From positions 62,001 to 126,000 of the forward strand of contig JAFEGO010000073.1 in the NCBI GenBank assembly GCA_018239845.1: 64,000 nucleotides of DNA, read 5' to 3'. A model generated the notes under the pieces. It had not been told where the DNA came from. It worked only from the letters and a program-made list of their open reading frames with translations, and did no database searches. Position numbers and translations under genes: made by a program. This stretch comes from Verrucomicrobiota bacterium (GTDB lineage Bacteria > Verrucomicrobiota > Verrucomicrobiia > Opitutales > Opitutaceae). Below, piece by piece: positions 42,197 through 50,500 of the stretch; within the stretch, counting starts at the first letter, position 1, and the number at the start of each line of letters is the position of its first letter.

Positions 42197-44629
42197 ATGA
42201 AACCTTCCCGCTCTGACCGGCCGGCCCGCCGGAATCTAATCCCCATCCTCGGTGGGGCCCTGCTGTGCCTGGCGCTTTCCCTCCCTCCGGTCCTGGCCCA
42301 GAGCGCCACCTGGTCGGCGGACCCCGGCACCGGGGATTGGAACACGGCCGCCAACTGGTCCACGGTCGCGACTTTTCCCAACGGCTCGGGCGACACCGCG
42401 ACCTTTGACCTCTCGTCCGTGACCGCGATCTCCCTCTCGGCCAACACCGAGGTGGACGGCCTCGCCTTCAACTCCGGGGCGGATGCCTTCACGATCACGA
42501 TTGCGCCCACCTTCACGCTGACGATCAGCGGCGCAGGCGTCGCCAACCAGTCGGCGGGCACGCAGCACTTTGTCACCGATACCTACCCGGGATTTCTCTA
42601 CGGGTCGGGGACCCTCTCCTTTTCGAACACGGCGACCGCGGGGGACAACACGACGTACACCAACCACGGTTCCACCAACGGCGAAAACGGCGACACCACC
42701 CCCTATTCATCGTTCGGCGGCGGCATCACACAGTTCTTCAATACGGCGCAGGCGGGCAGCGCCACCTTCACCAACCAAGGCGGCAGCGACAGCTCCAATG
42801 CGGGCGGCGGCACCACGGTCTTCCACGATAGCTCGAGTGCGGGCACCGCCACGATCACGAACGAAGGCAGCCAGACGGTCGCCGCCTTCGGCGGTGTGAC
42901 GGTGTTCAACGACACCTCGAGCGCGGGCAGCGCGCAGGTCACCAACCAGAGCGGCTCCACCGATTCCACCCGCGGCGGCTACACGGTCTTCAACAACTCG
43001 GCGGATGCGGACACCGGCACCTTCATCAGCGATGGCGGCGTCGCCAGCGGCACGATGGGCGTCACGCTCTTTAACAACGATGCGACCGCCGGCAGCGCGC
43101 ACTTCACCGCCAATGGCGCGGTGGCCTCGGGCGCCAGCGGCGGCTATGTGATTTTCAACGACAACGCCTCCGCGGTCACCGCCGATTTCACGGCGGAGGG
43201 CGGCACGGCCAGCGGCGCGGAGGGCGGCAACATTGAGTTCTATGCCGGCACGACGGCGGATCAGGCGACCTTCACGGTCAATGGCGGCTCGGTCGAGGGC
43301 GCCGGTGGCGGCCGGGTTTACTTCACCGACTACGTGGCAGGCTATGGCAGCCAGGGGACCGGGGCGACGGCCGGCACCGCCAGCTTCACGATCAACGGCG
43401 GCTCGGCCAACCAGGCCGGCGGCGGCTACGTCTCATTTGAGGGCAGCGCCACGCCGGGCCAGGCCACCTTTGTCGCCAACGGCGGCAGCGCCGGCGGCGC
43501 GGAGGGCGGCAGCGTCAGGTTCTACTCCGGGGCCACGGCGGACCACGCCACCATCACCGCCAACGGCGGCACGGCCAACGATGAAAACGGCGCGGCGGGC
43601 GGCGGTCTCGTCCTGTTCAACCAGGATGCGACGGCCGGGGACAGCACGCTGATCGCCAACGGCGGCACGAACGGCGGCGCCGGCGGCTCCATCCAGTTCT
43701 TCGACTCGGCGGACGGCGGCAACGCCGTCGTCAAAGTCTATGGCAACGGCAATTTGGATATCAGCCCGGTGAATCTCTACAACGGCCAGGTGACGGTCGG
43801 CATCGGTTCGCTCGAAGGCAGCGGCAACGTCTTTCTCGGCAACAACAACCTGAGCGTGGGCGGCAACGGGGTGAGCACGACCTTCTCCGGCGTGCTGCAG
43901 GATTCCGGGCGGTATGGCTCCGGCGGCAACGGCGCGCTGACGAAGGTCGGCGCCGGCACGCTCACGCTCTCCGGCACGAGCACCAATACGGGCACCGTCA
44001 CCGTCAACGCCGGCACGCTCAACGTCACGGGCTCCATCGCCACGAGCAGCCTCACGACGGTGAATGACACGGCCACGCTGACCGGCACCGGCACCGTCGG
44101 CGGGCTCACCCTTGCGAACGGCGGCACGCTGGCGCCCGGCGATGGGATCGGCACGCTCTTCGCCGGCAGCACCACGCTCGAAGGCGGCGGCAAGCTGCAA
44201 TGGCAGATCAACAGCGTGGGCACCGGCAACAACCTGCTCGGTCAGAACCCGGGCTGGGATCTGCTGAGCATCAACGGCACCCTCGACCTGGCGGCCACCG
44301 AGGGCAGCAAGTTCACGATCAACCTCACCTCGCTCACCACCGGCGGGGCCGCGGGAGCGGTCGCGGATTTTGATCCCAACGCGAATTACTTTTTCACATT
44401 CGCGCAAACCACCGACGGGATTCAAAATTTCGATGCGAGCGCCTTCGCGCTCAACTTCGACGGCTTTGCGAACAGCTTTACGGGCACCTGGTCCGTCGCG
44501 GTCGATGGCAACAACCTCGATCTTGTCTATGCCTCCGGCACCCCGGTCCCGGAGCCCGCGACGTACGCGGTGCTCGCCGGCCTCGGTGTGCTCGGCTTCG
44601 CGGCCTGGCGCCGACGGCGGGTGGCGTAA
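42197..44629 (+). CDS. Large repeat-rich PEP-CTERM protein with PATR-like C-terminal repeats
   Basis: An 810-residue exported protein. A signal peptide (RNLIPILGGALLCLALSLPP) precedes a first domain with the sequence TWSADPGTGDWNTAANWSTV, typical of autotransporter-associated repeats. Residues about 174-522 hold twelve tandem repeats of about 28 residues with the consensus xxFxxxATAGxAxFTxNGG and a Gly-rich turn, likely a beta-helix. Then a PATR-type segment occurs (GALTKVGAGTLTLSGTSTNT, VTVNAGTLNVTGSIA) and a C-terminal domain. The exosortase signal PVPEPATYAVLAGLG plus helix and WRRRRVA closes the protein. It is secreted to the surface or matrix; its job is probably structural or adhesive. 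It is 142 bases behind PEP-CTERM gene 1 and carries its own copy of the upstream element. Confidence 0.9.
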   Translation: MKPSRSDRPARRNLIPILGGALLCLALSLPPVLAQSATWSADPGTGDWNTAANWSTVATFPNGSGDTATFDLSSVTAISLSANTEVDGLAFNSGADAFTITIAPTFTLTISGAGVANQSAGTQHFVTDTYPGFLYGSGTLSFSNTATAGDNTTYTNHGSTNGENGDTTPYSSFGGGITQFFNTAQAGSATFTNQGGSDSSNAGGGTTVFHDSSSAGTATITNEGSQTVAAFGGVTVFNDTSSAGSAQVTNQSGSTDSTRGGYTVFNNSADADTGTFISDGGVASGTMGVTLFNNDATAGSAHFTANGAVASGASGGYVIFNDNASAVTADFTAEGGTASGAEGGNIEFYAGTTADQATFTVNGGSVEGAGGGRVYFTDYVAGYGSQGTGATAGTASFTINGGSANQAGGGYVSFEGSATPGQATFVANGGSAGGAEGGSVRFYSGATADHATITANGGTANDENGAAGGGLVLFNQDATAGDSTLIANGGTNGGAGGSIQFFDSADGGNAVVKVYGNGNLDISPVNLYNGQVTVGIGSLEGSGNVFLGNNNLSVGGNGVSTTFSGVLQDSGRYGSGGNGALTKVGAGTLTLSGTSTNTGTVTVNAGTLNVTGSIATSSLTTVNDTATLTGTGTVGGLTLANGGTLAPGDGIGTLFAGSTTLEGGGKLQWQINSVGTGNNLLGQNPGWDLLSINGTLDLAATEGSKFTINLTSLTTGGAAGAVADFDPNANYFFTFAQTTDGIQNFDASAFALNFDGFANSFTGTWSVAVDGNNLDLVYASGTPVPEPATYAVLAGLGVLGFAAWRRRRVA
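42717..43763 (+). repeat. Twelve 28-residue beta-helix-like repeats inside the large PEP-CTERM gene
   Basis: Successive repeats begin ITQFFNTAQAGSATFTNQGG, TTVFHDSSSAGTATITNEGS, VTVFNDTSSAGSAQVTNQSG, YTVFNNSADADTGTFISDGG, VTLFNNDATAGSAHFTANGA and so on to SIQFFDSADGGNAVVKVYGN. The DNA has diverged enough that only the protein pattern is obvious. One repeat (starting RVYFTDYVAGYG) has a ten-residue insertion. The regular length suggests one coil per repeat of a right-handed beta-helix. Confidence 0.75.
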
Positions 44630-44632
44630 GCA

Positions 44633-44707
44633 AACCGGGCGCGCACAAGGCGCGCCCCTACGAAGCGCTCTCGATCCTGTAGGGGCGCGCCTCGTGCGCG
44701 CCCGGTT
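44633..44707. repeat. Head-to-head GTAG repeat pair (GTAGGGGCGCGCC family)
   Basis: On the plus strand GTAGGGGCGCGCCTCGTGCG starts at 44679 (unit to 44707); on the minus strand GTAGGGGCGCGCCTTGTGCG starts at 44661 (unit back to 44633). The two 29-base units differ at one position and face each other with their GTAG heads inward, 17 bases apart, unlike the outward-facing pairs elsewhere. They lie between the convergent ends of the PEP-CTERM and AraC genes. Confidence 0.85.
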
Positions 44708-44712
44708 CGAGC

Positions 44713-45525
44713 TCAGCCTTCCTCCCGGTACGCCCGCGGGCTGCGGGACCAGGCGCGTTTGAAGGCCACGCTGAAGGCGAAAGGGTCGCTGAAGCCCACG
44801 CGCTGGCCGATCGCAGCCACCTTGTCGGGCGTGTGGCGCAGCAGGTCGGCCGCGCGGCGCAGGCGGCGGTGCGCCACTTCGCGCAGCGGGCTGCGGCCCG
44901 TCTCCGCGAGGCAGGCGCGGCGGAAGGATTCGCGGTTGAGCCCGGCGCGCTGCGCGAGTTCGGCCAGGGTCCACGGGTGCGCGAGATCGGCGTCCACCGC
45001 GCTCCAGAGGGCCGCGAGACGCGGGTCCTGCGCGGTCGCGGGGGCCAGCGCGGCCTGCATGTGCTGGTGGAGCAGGCGCGTCCAGAGCTCGCGCTCGGAC
45101 TGCGGCGCGCGGTGCGCGACGGCTTCGCACAGGCCCTCGACGGCGAGGGCGAGGGGCCGGGGATTCAGCGGCAGCACGACGGGCGCGCGCGGCGCGAAGC
45201 GCGGGGCCCGGGGCGCGGCCGCCGGATAGGTCAGCCAGCACAGCGACCAGAGGCCGCGGGCCTTGGCGCGGTAGGCATGCGGCACGCCGGCGGGCGTGTA
45301 GTAGGCCTCGCCGGCGGTGAGGTCGCGCCAGCGGCCGTCGAGCCAGACCTCGCCGCGGCCGCCGGTGCAGACGAGCAGCTGCCGCATGTCCGGGGTGGGG
45401 CGGTAAAAATTGAAACCGGCGCGGGCGAGGGAGCTGCCGGCGAGCGCGAGGCCGCAGTCGGCGAAGGCCGCCACTTCGCGGTCCGAGGCCATGCGCTCTC
45501 GGGTGCGGGCACCGATGTGTTGCAT
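44713..45525 (-). CDS. AraC-family transcriptional regulator
   Basis: A regulator of about 270 residues. The N-terminal cupin-like sensor domain has LLVCTGGRGEVWLDGRWRDL, LTAGEAYYTPAGVPHAYRAK and LWSLCWLTYP; the C-terminus has the two helix-turn-helix units, WTLAELAQRAGLNRESFRRA and KVAAIGQRVGFSDPFAFSVA, ending FKRAWSRSPRAYREEG. The start is uncertain: in-frame Mets are at 45594 (which would overlap the GH2 start head-on), 45525 and 45492. I chose 45525 because it leaves room for a promoter. It diverges from a GH2 glycosidase, the classic layout of a sugar-responsive AraC activator, so the two should be regulated together by a released sugar. Confidence 0.85.
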   Translation of the reverse strand: MQHIGARTRERMASDREVAAFADCGLALAGSSLARAGFNFYRPTPDMRQLLVCTGGRGEVWLDGRWRDLTAGEAYYTPAGVPHAYRAKARGLWSLCWLTYPAAAPRAPRFAPRAPVVLPLNPRPLALAVEGLCEAVAHRAPQSERELWTRLLHQHMQAALAPATAQDPRLAALWSAVDADLAHPWTLAELAQRAGLNRESFRRACLAETGRSPLREVAHRRLRRAADLLRHTPDKVAAIGQRVGFSDPFAFSVAFKRAWSRSPRAYREEG

Positions 45526-45592
45526 TTCAACAAGGTTATTTGGCAGGCCACCCATGGAACGAGGCCGGGCAATCTGGTATTTTTCACAAGTC

Positions 45593-47446
45593 ATGGCGAC
45601 GTCTAAAAATACCCTGCCCCGCTCCGAATATCCGCGTCCGCAGTTCGTGCGACGCGACTGGCTCTGCCTCAACGGCCCCTGGGAGTTTGAGATCGACCAG
45701 GGCGACAGCGGCCTCGACCGCGGGTTGGTGGGCCGGCGGCTGAAGCAAAAGATCACCGTGCCCTTCTGCCCGGAGTCTAAGCTCTCGGGCATCGCCAACA
45801 CCGACTACCTCAACGCCGTGTGGTACCGCCGCGAGGTCGCGATCCCGGCGGCGTGGAAGGGCCGGCGGATCTTGCTCCATTTCCAGGCGAGCGACTACGA
45901 CACCTTCGTGTGGGCCGACGGCAAGGAAGTGGGTCGCCACCGCGGCGGCATGACGCCCTTCAGCGTCGATCTCACCGACCACGCCACGCCGGGCAAGAAA
46001 GTCACGCTCACCGTCCGCGCGCGCGACAACGCCCGCGAGTCGATGCCCAGCGGCAAGCAGTCGTGGATGTACGCCAACAGCGGCTGCCACTACACGCGCA
46101 CCACCGGCCTCTGGCAGACCGTGTGGCTCGAGCCTGTGCCGCAGCGCGCGAGCCTGCTCCGCCCCAAGATCACGCCCGACGTGGCGAACCGCCGTTTTTC
46201 CATCGAGCAGCCGGTCGCCGGCGCGCAGGCGGGCCTCGTTTTCCGCGCGCGGCTCAAGGACAGGAGCGGCGTCATCGCCCAGGCGGAGACGAAGTGCGGC
46301 GTTAATTTTTATCCCCGCCTCGATCTCCTCGTGCCCGACGAGCGCACGCGCCTCTGGTCGCCGGCGGACCCTCATCTCTACGACATTGAGCTGGAGCTGG
46401 TCGATGCGGCCACCGGCACGATCGTGGACACAGCGCAGAGCTACGCCGGCCTGCGCGCCGTATCCATCGACGGGTACGCGATCAAGCTCAACGGCCAGGC
46501 CGTCTTCCAGCGCCTCGTGCTCGACCAGGGTTATTACGAGGACGGCATTCTCACCGCGCCGACCGACGCCGCGCTGATCAAGGACATCAAACTCTCCATC
46601 GAGGCCGGTTTCAACGGTGCGCGCCTGCACCAGAAGGTGTTTGAGGAGCGCTTCCTCTATCACTGCGACCGTCTAGGCTACCTCGTGTGGGGCGAGTTCA
46701 GCGACTGGGGCCTCGGCGGCAGCGAGCCTGTGCGCGGCTGGTGGAAGAACGACGACGGCACCATCGTGCGCGGCGGCAACCACAACGGCTCCGACTACCC
46801 CGCGACCCACATCACGCAGTGGCTCGAGGCGCTGCAGCGCGACTACAACCACCCGAGCATCGTCGGCTGGTGTCCGCTCAACGAGTCGCTCCGCCGCATC
46901 GACGAACGCATCAAGAACCACGACGACGTGATGCGCGCCATGTGGCTGGCTACGAAGTTCGCCGATCCGACGCGGCCGGTCCTCGATATCTCCGGCTACG
47001 CGCATACGGTGGCGGAGAGCGACGTCACGGATTCGCACGACTACGACCAGGATCCGAAAACCTTCAAGGCGCGCCACGACGGGCTGCTGCGTGACCAGCC
47101 CTACATGGTGGATAATTTCTGGCACAGCTCGATCCCCTGGCGGAAGGGCCAGCCGTACTTCGTCAGCGAGTTCGGCGGCATCCGCTGGAATCCGCGCGAG
47201 AAGGCCGGCAGCGCCTCCTGGGGCTACGGCAACGCACCGAAGACCCTTGAGGAATTTTACACGCGCTTCGAGGGCCTCTGCGCCGCGCTGCTGGATAACC
47301 CGCGGATGTTCGGCTACTGCTACACGCAGCTCACGGACGTGTTTCAGGAGCAGAACGGTATCTACTTCTTCGACCGCAAAAAGAAGTACGACCTCAAGCG
47401 CATCCACGCCGCCCAGACCCGCGTGGCGGCGATCGAGAAGATCTGA
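45593..47446 (+). CDS. Glycoside hydrolase family 2 enzyme (beta-galactosidase/glucuronidase-like)
   Basis: A 617-residue GH2 enzyme. The sugar-binding domain starts near the N-terminus (LCLNGPWEFEIDQGDSGLDR, VWYRREVAIPAAW, FVWADGKEVGRHRGGMTPFS), then an immunoglobulin-like domain, then the TIM barrel. The acid/base Glu431 lies in GWCPLNESLRR and the nucleophile Glu526 in YFVSEFGGIRW. There is no signal peptide, so it acts on imported oligosaccharides in the cytosol. It is shorter than LacZ and lacks the C-terminal domain 5, like GH2 members active on beta-galactosides, beta-glucuronides or beta-mannosides; the substrate cannot be told from these motifs. The start Met precedes SKNTLPRSEYPRPQF; the longer frame overlaps the AraC gene. 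It is probably activated by the divergent AraC regulator. Confidence 0.9.
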   Translation: MATSKNTLPRSEYPRPQFVRRDWLCLNGPWEFEIDQGDSGLDRGLVGRRLKQKITVPFCPESKLSGIANTDYLNAVWYRREVAIPAAWKGRRILLHFQASDYDTFVWADGKEVGRHRGGMTPFSVDLTDHATPGKKVTLTVRARDNARESMPSGKQSWMYANSGCHYTRTTGLWQTVWLEPVPQRASLLRPKITPDVANRRFSIEQPVAGAQAGLVFRARLKDRSGVIAQAETKCGVNFYPRLDLLVPDERTRLWSPADPHLYDIELELVDAATGTIVDTAQSYAGLRAVSIDGYAIKLNGQAVFQRLVLDQGYYEDGILTAPTDAALIKDIKLSIEAGFNGARLHQKVFEERFLYHCDRLGYLVWGEFSDWGLGGSEPVRGWWKNDDGTIVRGGNHNGSDYPATHITQWLEALQRDYNHPSIVGWCPLNESLRRIDERIKNHDDVMRAMWLATKFADPTRPVLDISGYAHTVAESDVTDSHDYDQDPKTFKARHDGLLRDQPYMVDNFWHSSIPWRKGQPYFVSEFGGIRWNPREKAGSASWGYGNAPKTLEEFYTRFEGLCAALLDNPRMFGYCYTQLTDVFQEQNGIYFFDRKKKYDLKRIHAAQTRVAAIEKI

Positions 47447-47456
47447 GAGGCAGGAC

Positions 47457-47530
47457 GGGCGCGGGCGAGCCGCGCCCCTACAAAGCCAACGCAGCCTCAG
47501 CGGTAGGGGCGCGCCTTGCGCGCGCCCTGC
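47457..47530. repeat. Head-to-head GTAG repeat pair after the GH2 gene
   Basis: The plus-strand unit GTAGGGGCGCGCCTTGCGCG starts at 47503 (unit to 47530), and the minus-strand unit GTAGGGGCGCGGCTCGCCCG starts at 47481 (back to 47457). They belong to the same family and show the same inward-facing heads as 44633-44707. An 8-bp GGGCGCGC/GCGCGCCC stem (47507-47514 with 47520-47527) is followed ten bases later by TTTTTT, so the pair may also help terminate GH2 transcription. Confidence 0.8.
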
Positions 47531-47585
47531 TTGGGTTTTTTCAGCCGCAGCAGATCCGTGGAAGCAAAAGACACGTTTGCTGGCC

Positions 47586-50500
47586 TCAGGGGGCGTCGTA
47601 GATTTCGATCAGGACGACGCCGGCCTCGGCGGCCGACCCGCTGAATGCGTGCACGGAGTAAACCCCGGGCGGAAAACGGTAGACCACCGCGGCGTCGCGG
47701 CTACCCAGGGCGAGGGGGAAGGCGCCGGTTTGGGCGGCCACTGTGGCGCACGTCGTGGTGCTCTCGGGCGTGGCGCACCAATCGTCGTTGGCGATGACCT
47801 CGGCCGAGTCGCGCACGATCTTCAGGCGGGGATTGGGTATCGCCTCGGTGAGGCCCATCGCGGCCAGGCCCGGACCGACCGCGCGGATGAGCAGCCGCTT
47901 GGGCTCTGTGCCGGTGACGACGAATCCCTGGATGGCGGTTTCGCCCGGACCCAACGCCAGGCGGCTGGAAAGATTGACGATACTGGTCGAGTCATCCGTC
48001 CCATCATCGTAGGTCTCGATCAAGGCCTCGCCCGGGCTGGCGCCGTTGGGCACGGAGACATGCGCGCTGTAAACGCCGGGCGGCAGCGTCAACAAGGCCG
48101 CCGCATCGTGGCTGCCCGCCTTGAGCGGAAAGGCGCCCAGCCGGTCGAAGGCGGTGCTGAGCACACCGGCATCGGCGCCCCATCCGTCGTTCTCCGCGAC
48201 AATCCGGCCATCCGAGTTGAAGATCCGCAGCGCCGGGGTGGCGAGCGCATTGGGCACGCCCTTGTCCACCAAGCCGGGGCCAACCGCCCGCAGGAGGACG
48301 CGGCGCGGCCGGCTGCCGTTCAGGACGAGACCCGCGATCAAGGTCCGGTCGCCGGTGCCGGCGAGGGAGCGGATGGATAGGTTGACGAGGCTGGCGGCGG
48401 CGCGGGCGGTGCTCTCCCTCAAGCCCAGGAAGGGCCCGTTGGGATAGGTGCCGCAGGTCACGGTATCGCCGCTCGCACTGAAGGTGAGTCCGGAGAAATT
48501 AAGCGGAAAGAGGCTGGTGAATTTGTAGCCATCGTACCCGAAGGCCCGGACCTGGTCGTCGGCCGTCACGAAAATCCAGAGTTCGCCGCCGGGGATCTTG
48601 CAGCGGTAGAAACCCTCGTGCTTCCGGTTGGAAGCGCGCCAAAGTGAAGCCTGCATGGTCTGACCTGCGCTGGGCCCGAGGTAAGCGAGCATCGCACCTT
48701 CGCCGTAAATCTGGCCCGACAAGGGGAACCGGTCATCAGGCGCCAAGGGCTGCTGGTCGGAGACCACCCGCAGCGCCTGTGGCAGGGTGAAGCCGCCGCT
48801 CCGGTCGATCGTCGTCTCGCCAAACCAGCCGAGCTTGGCGCCGTCGGCGACCGCCGCCACCATGGCGGTGCGGTTGGCCCGCACGTAAACCGCCCCGCGA
48901 TCATGCAGGTACACGCCGGGCTGCAGGGCGACGGGGACGGCCCCGCCCGAGGTGGAGGCCGAGACCACGGCCGGGGCGGAGACGAGGGCACCGTTGTCCG
49001 CATAGACCCGTGCCGTATAGGTGCCCGGCACATTGGTGGTGAGACTGTTGCCGTAAGGGTTGTCCGTGGTGCCGACCGTGGTGAGGAATTCCTGGCCGTC
49101 GCGGAACCAGGTGGCCATGTATCCATAAAATGATGAGGTATTGAGCTTCACCGACAGCACGGCGCTCCCGTTGTCCAGCGAGGCGTCCTGCGGCTGGGTG
49201 ACGATCCGGGTGGCCTCGAGCACCGTGAGGCGCCAGGAGGAGGTGCGGGTGCCAAACGCCCCCTGGGCCGTCATTTCATAATCCCCGGCATCGGCCGGCG
49301 TGACGTGGTTCAGGGGGAGGCGAAACCCGGACTGGCCGGGCATGACCACCCCGTCTTTCTTCCACGTGACCGCATCCACCGGCGGGGCGTATTCGGCCAG
49401 AAATTCTCCGCTCTCGCCCTCCACCATCGTGCCGGGGCCGCCATAGCGTGTGCGGGTGCCGGCGGGCCAGGGGCCGCTGATCACCTCAAAGATGCCGTTG
49501 ATGCCCGACGCTGCGTCGCTGATATCGTTGGTCCAGACGGAAGGGAAAAACCGGGCGGAGGCGCCCGTCACAGGATAGCTCACGGAGGTGAGATCCACGC
49601 CCTGCGCCGACCAGGTCGGTTCGGCCGAGCTGATCTGCCAGTGATACGTTATGCCGGAATAGCCTTCGACGCCGCCGAGCTTGAGATCGAGGGTCTCGCC
49701 GGCCGTCAGCTTGCCTTCCGACGGGGACAGCCAGGCATGGTAGATCCGGCTGAAGGGTCGGTAAAGGTTGAGCGCGCCGGCGGGATACTCAACGAGTTTC
49801 TGGCCGCTGCCATCCGTGTAAGAGAAGCGGTAGTAGCCGGCATCGCTGGCCTGGAAGGAACTGATGACCAATTCCGGTCCATTGGCCCCGGGAATGGTGA
49901 CCCCGTCCTTGGACCAGGAAAAATCGCTGTACGGGGCGGGTTGGTTGACAGGGTCGAAGCGGAGCACCACGCGATCTCCGGCCAGCGCCACAGTGTACCG
50001 CCCTTCCCGGCCGGTGACGGGCGGCAGGACCAGCAGTGTGCGGGCGGACGTGGTGACCTGGCCGCCGGGACCGCTGACCACGCAGGAGTAGGCTCCGGCA
50101 TCGCCGGCCTTGACGGGCTGCAAGGTCCAGATCGGGCTGGTCGCGCCCGGAACGGGGACACCATCCCTGCACCATTGGAAGGTGAGCGGCCCCGAGCCCT
50201 CGGCCGTGACGTAAAAAGTCGTGCTGCCATTTTCCCGGGCGGCCCCGATGCCGGCCGGCTGGTTGCGGACCGTCGGCGGCACGAGTACGGCCAGCGTCCC
50301 CGTGGCACTCATGGCGTAGCCCGTGGGATAGGTGACGGTGACCGTGTACGAGCCGCTTTGGTAGGCCGCCACATTGGGAAATGGGATGGAGAGCGCGTTT
50401 GGCTGGGAGATGACCCCGGTCCAGTTCACCGTGATGCCGGTGGAGTCGGAGACGGCCGCGCTGAGCTCGGCGGCCTCTCCGATCCGGGCCACGACCGCCC

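Noticed and set aside
42717-43763. Repetitive DNA considered as a possible CRISPR array or VNTR
   Set aside because: Repeats are within a reading frame and conserved only at the protein level; there are no identical direct repeats with unique spacers.
45594-45801. Longer AraC protein starting at 45801
   Set aside because: The added 92 residues read antisense through the GH2 start and show no AraC features.
47503-47545. Hairpin plus TTTTTT after the GH2 gene as a strong terminator
   Set aside because: The T-run lies ten bases from the stem, and the hairpin is explained by a REP unit. It is mentioned under the repeat but not listed as a terminator.
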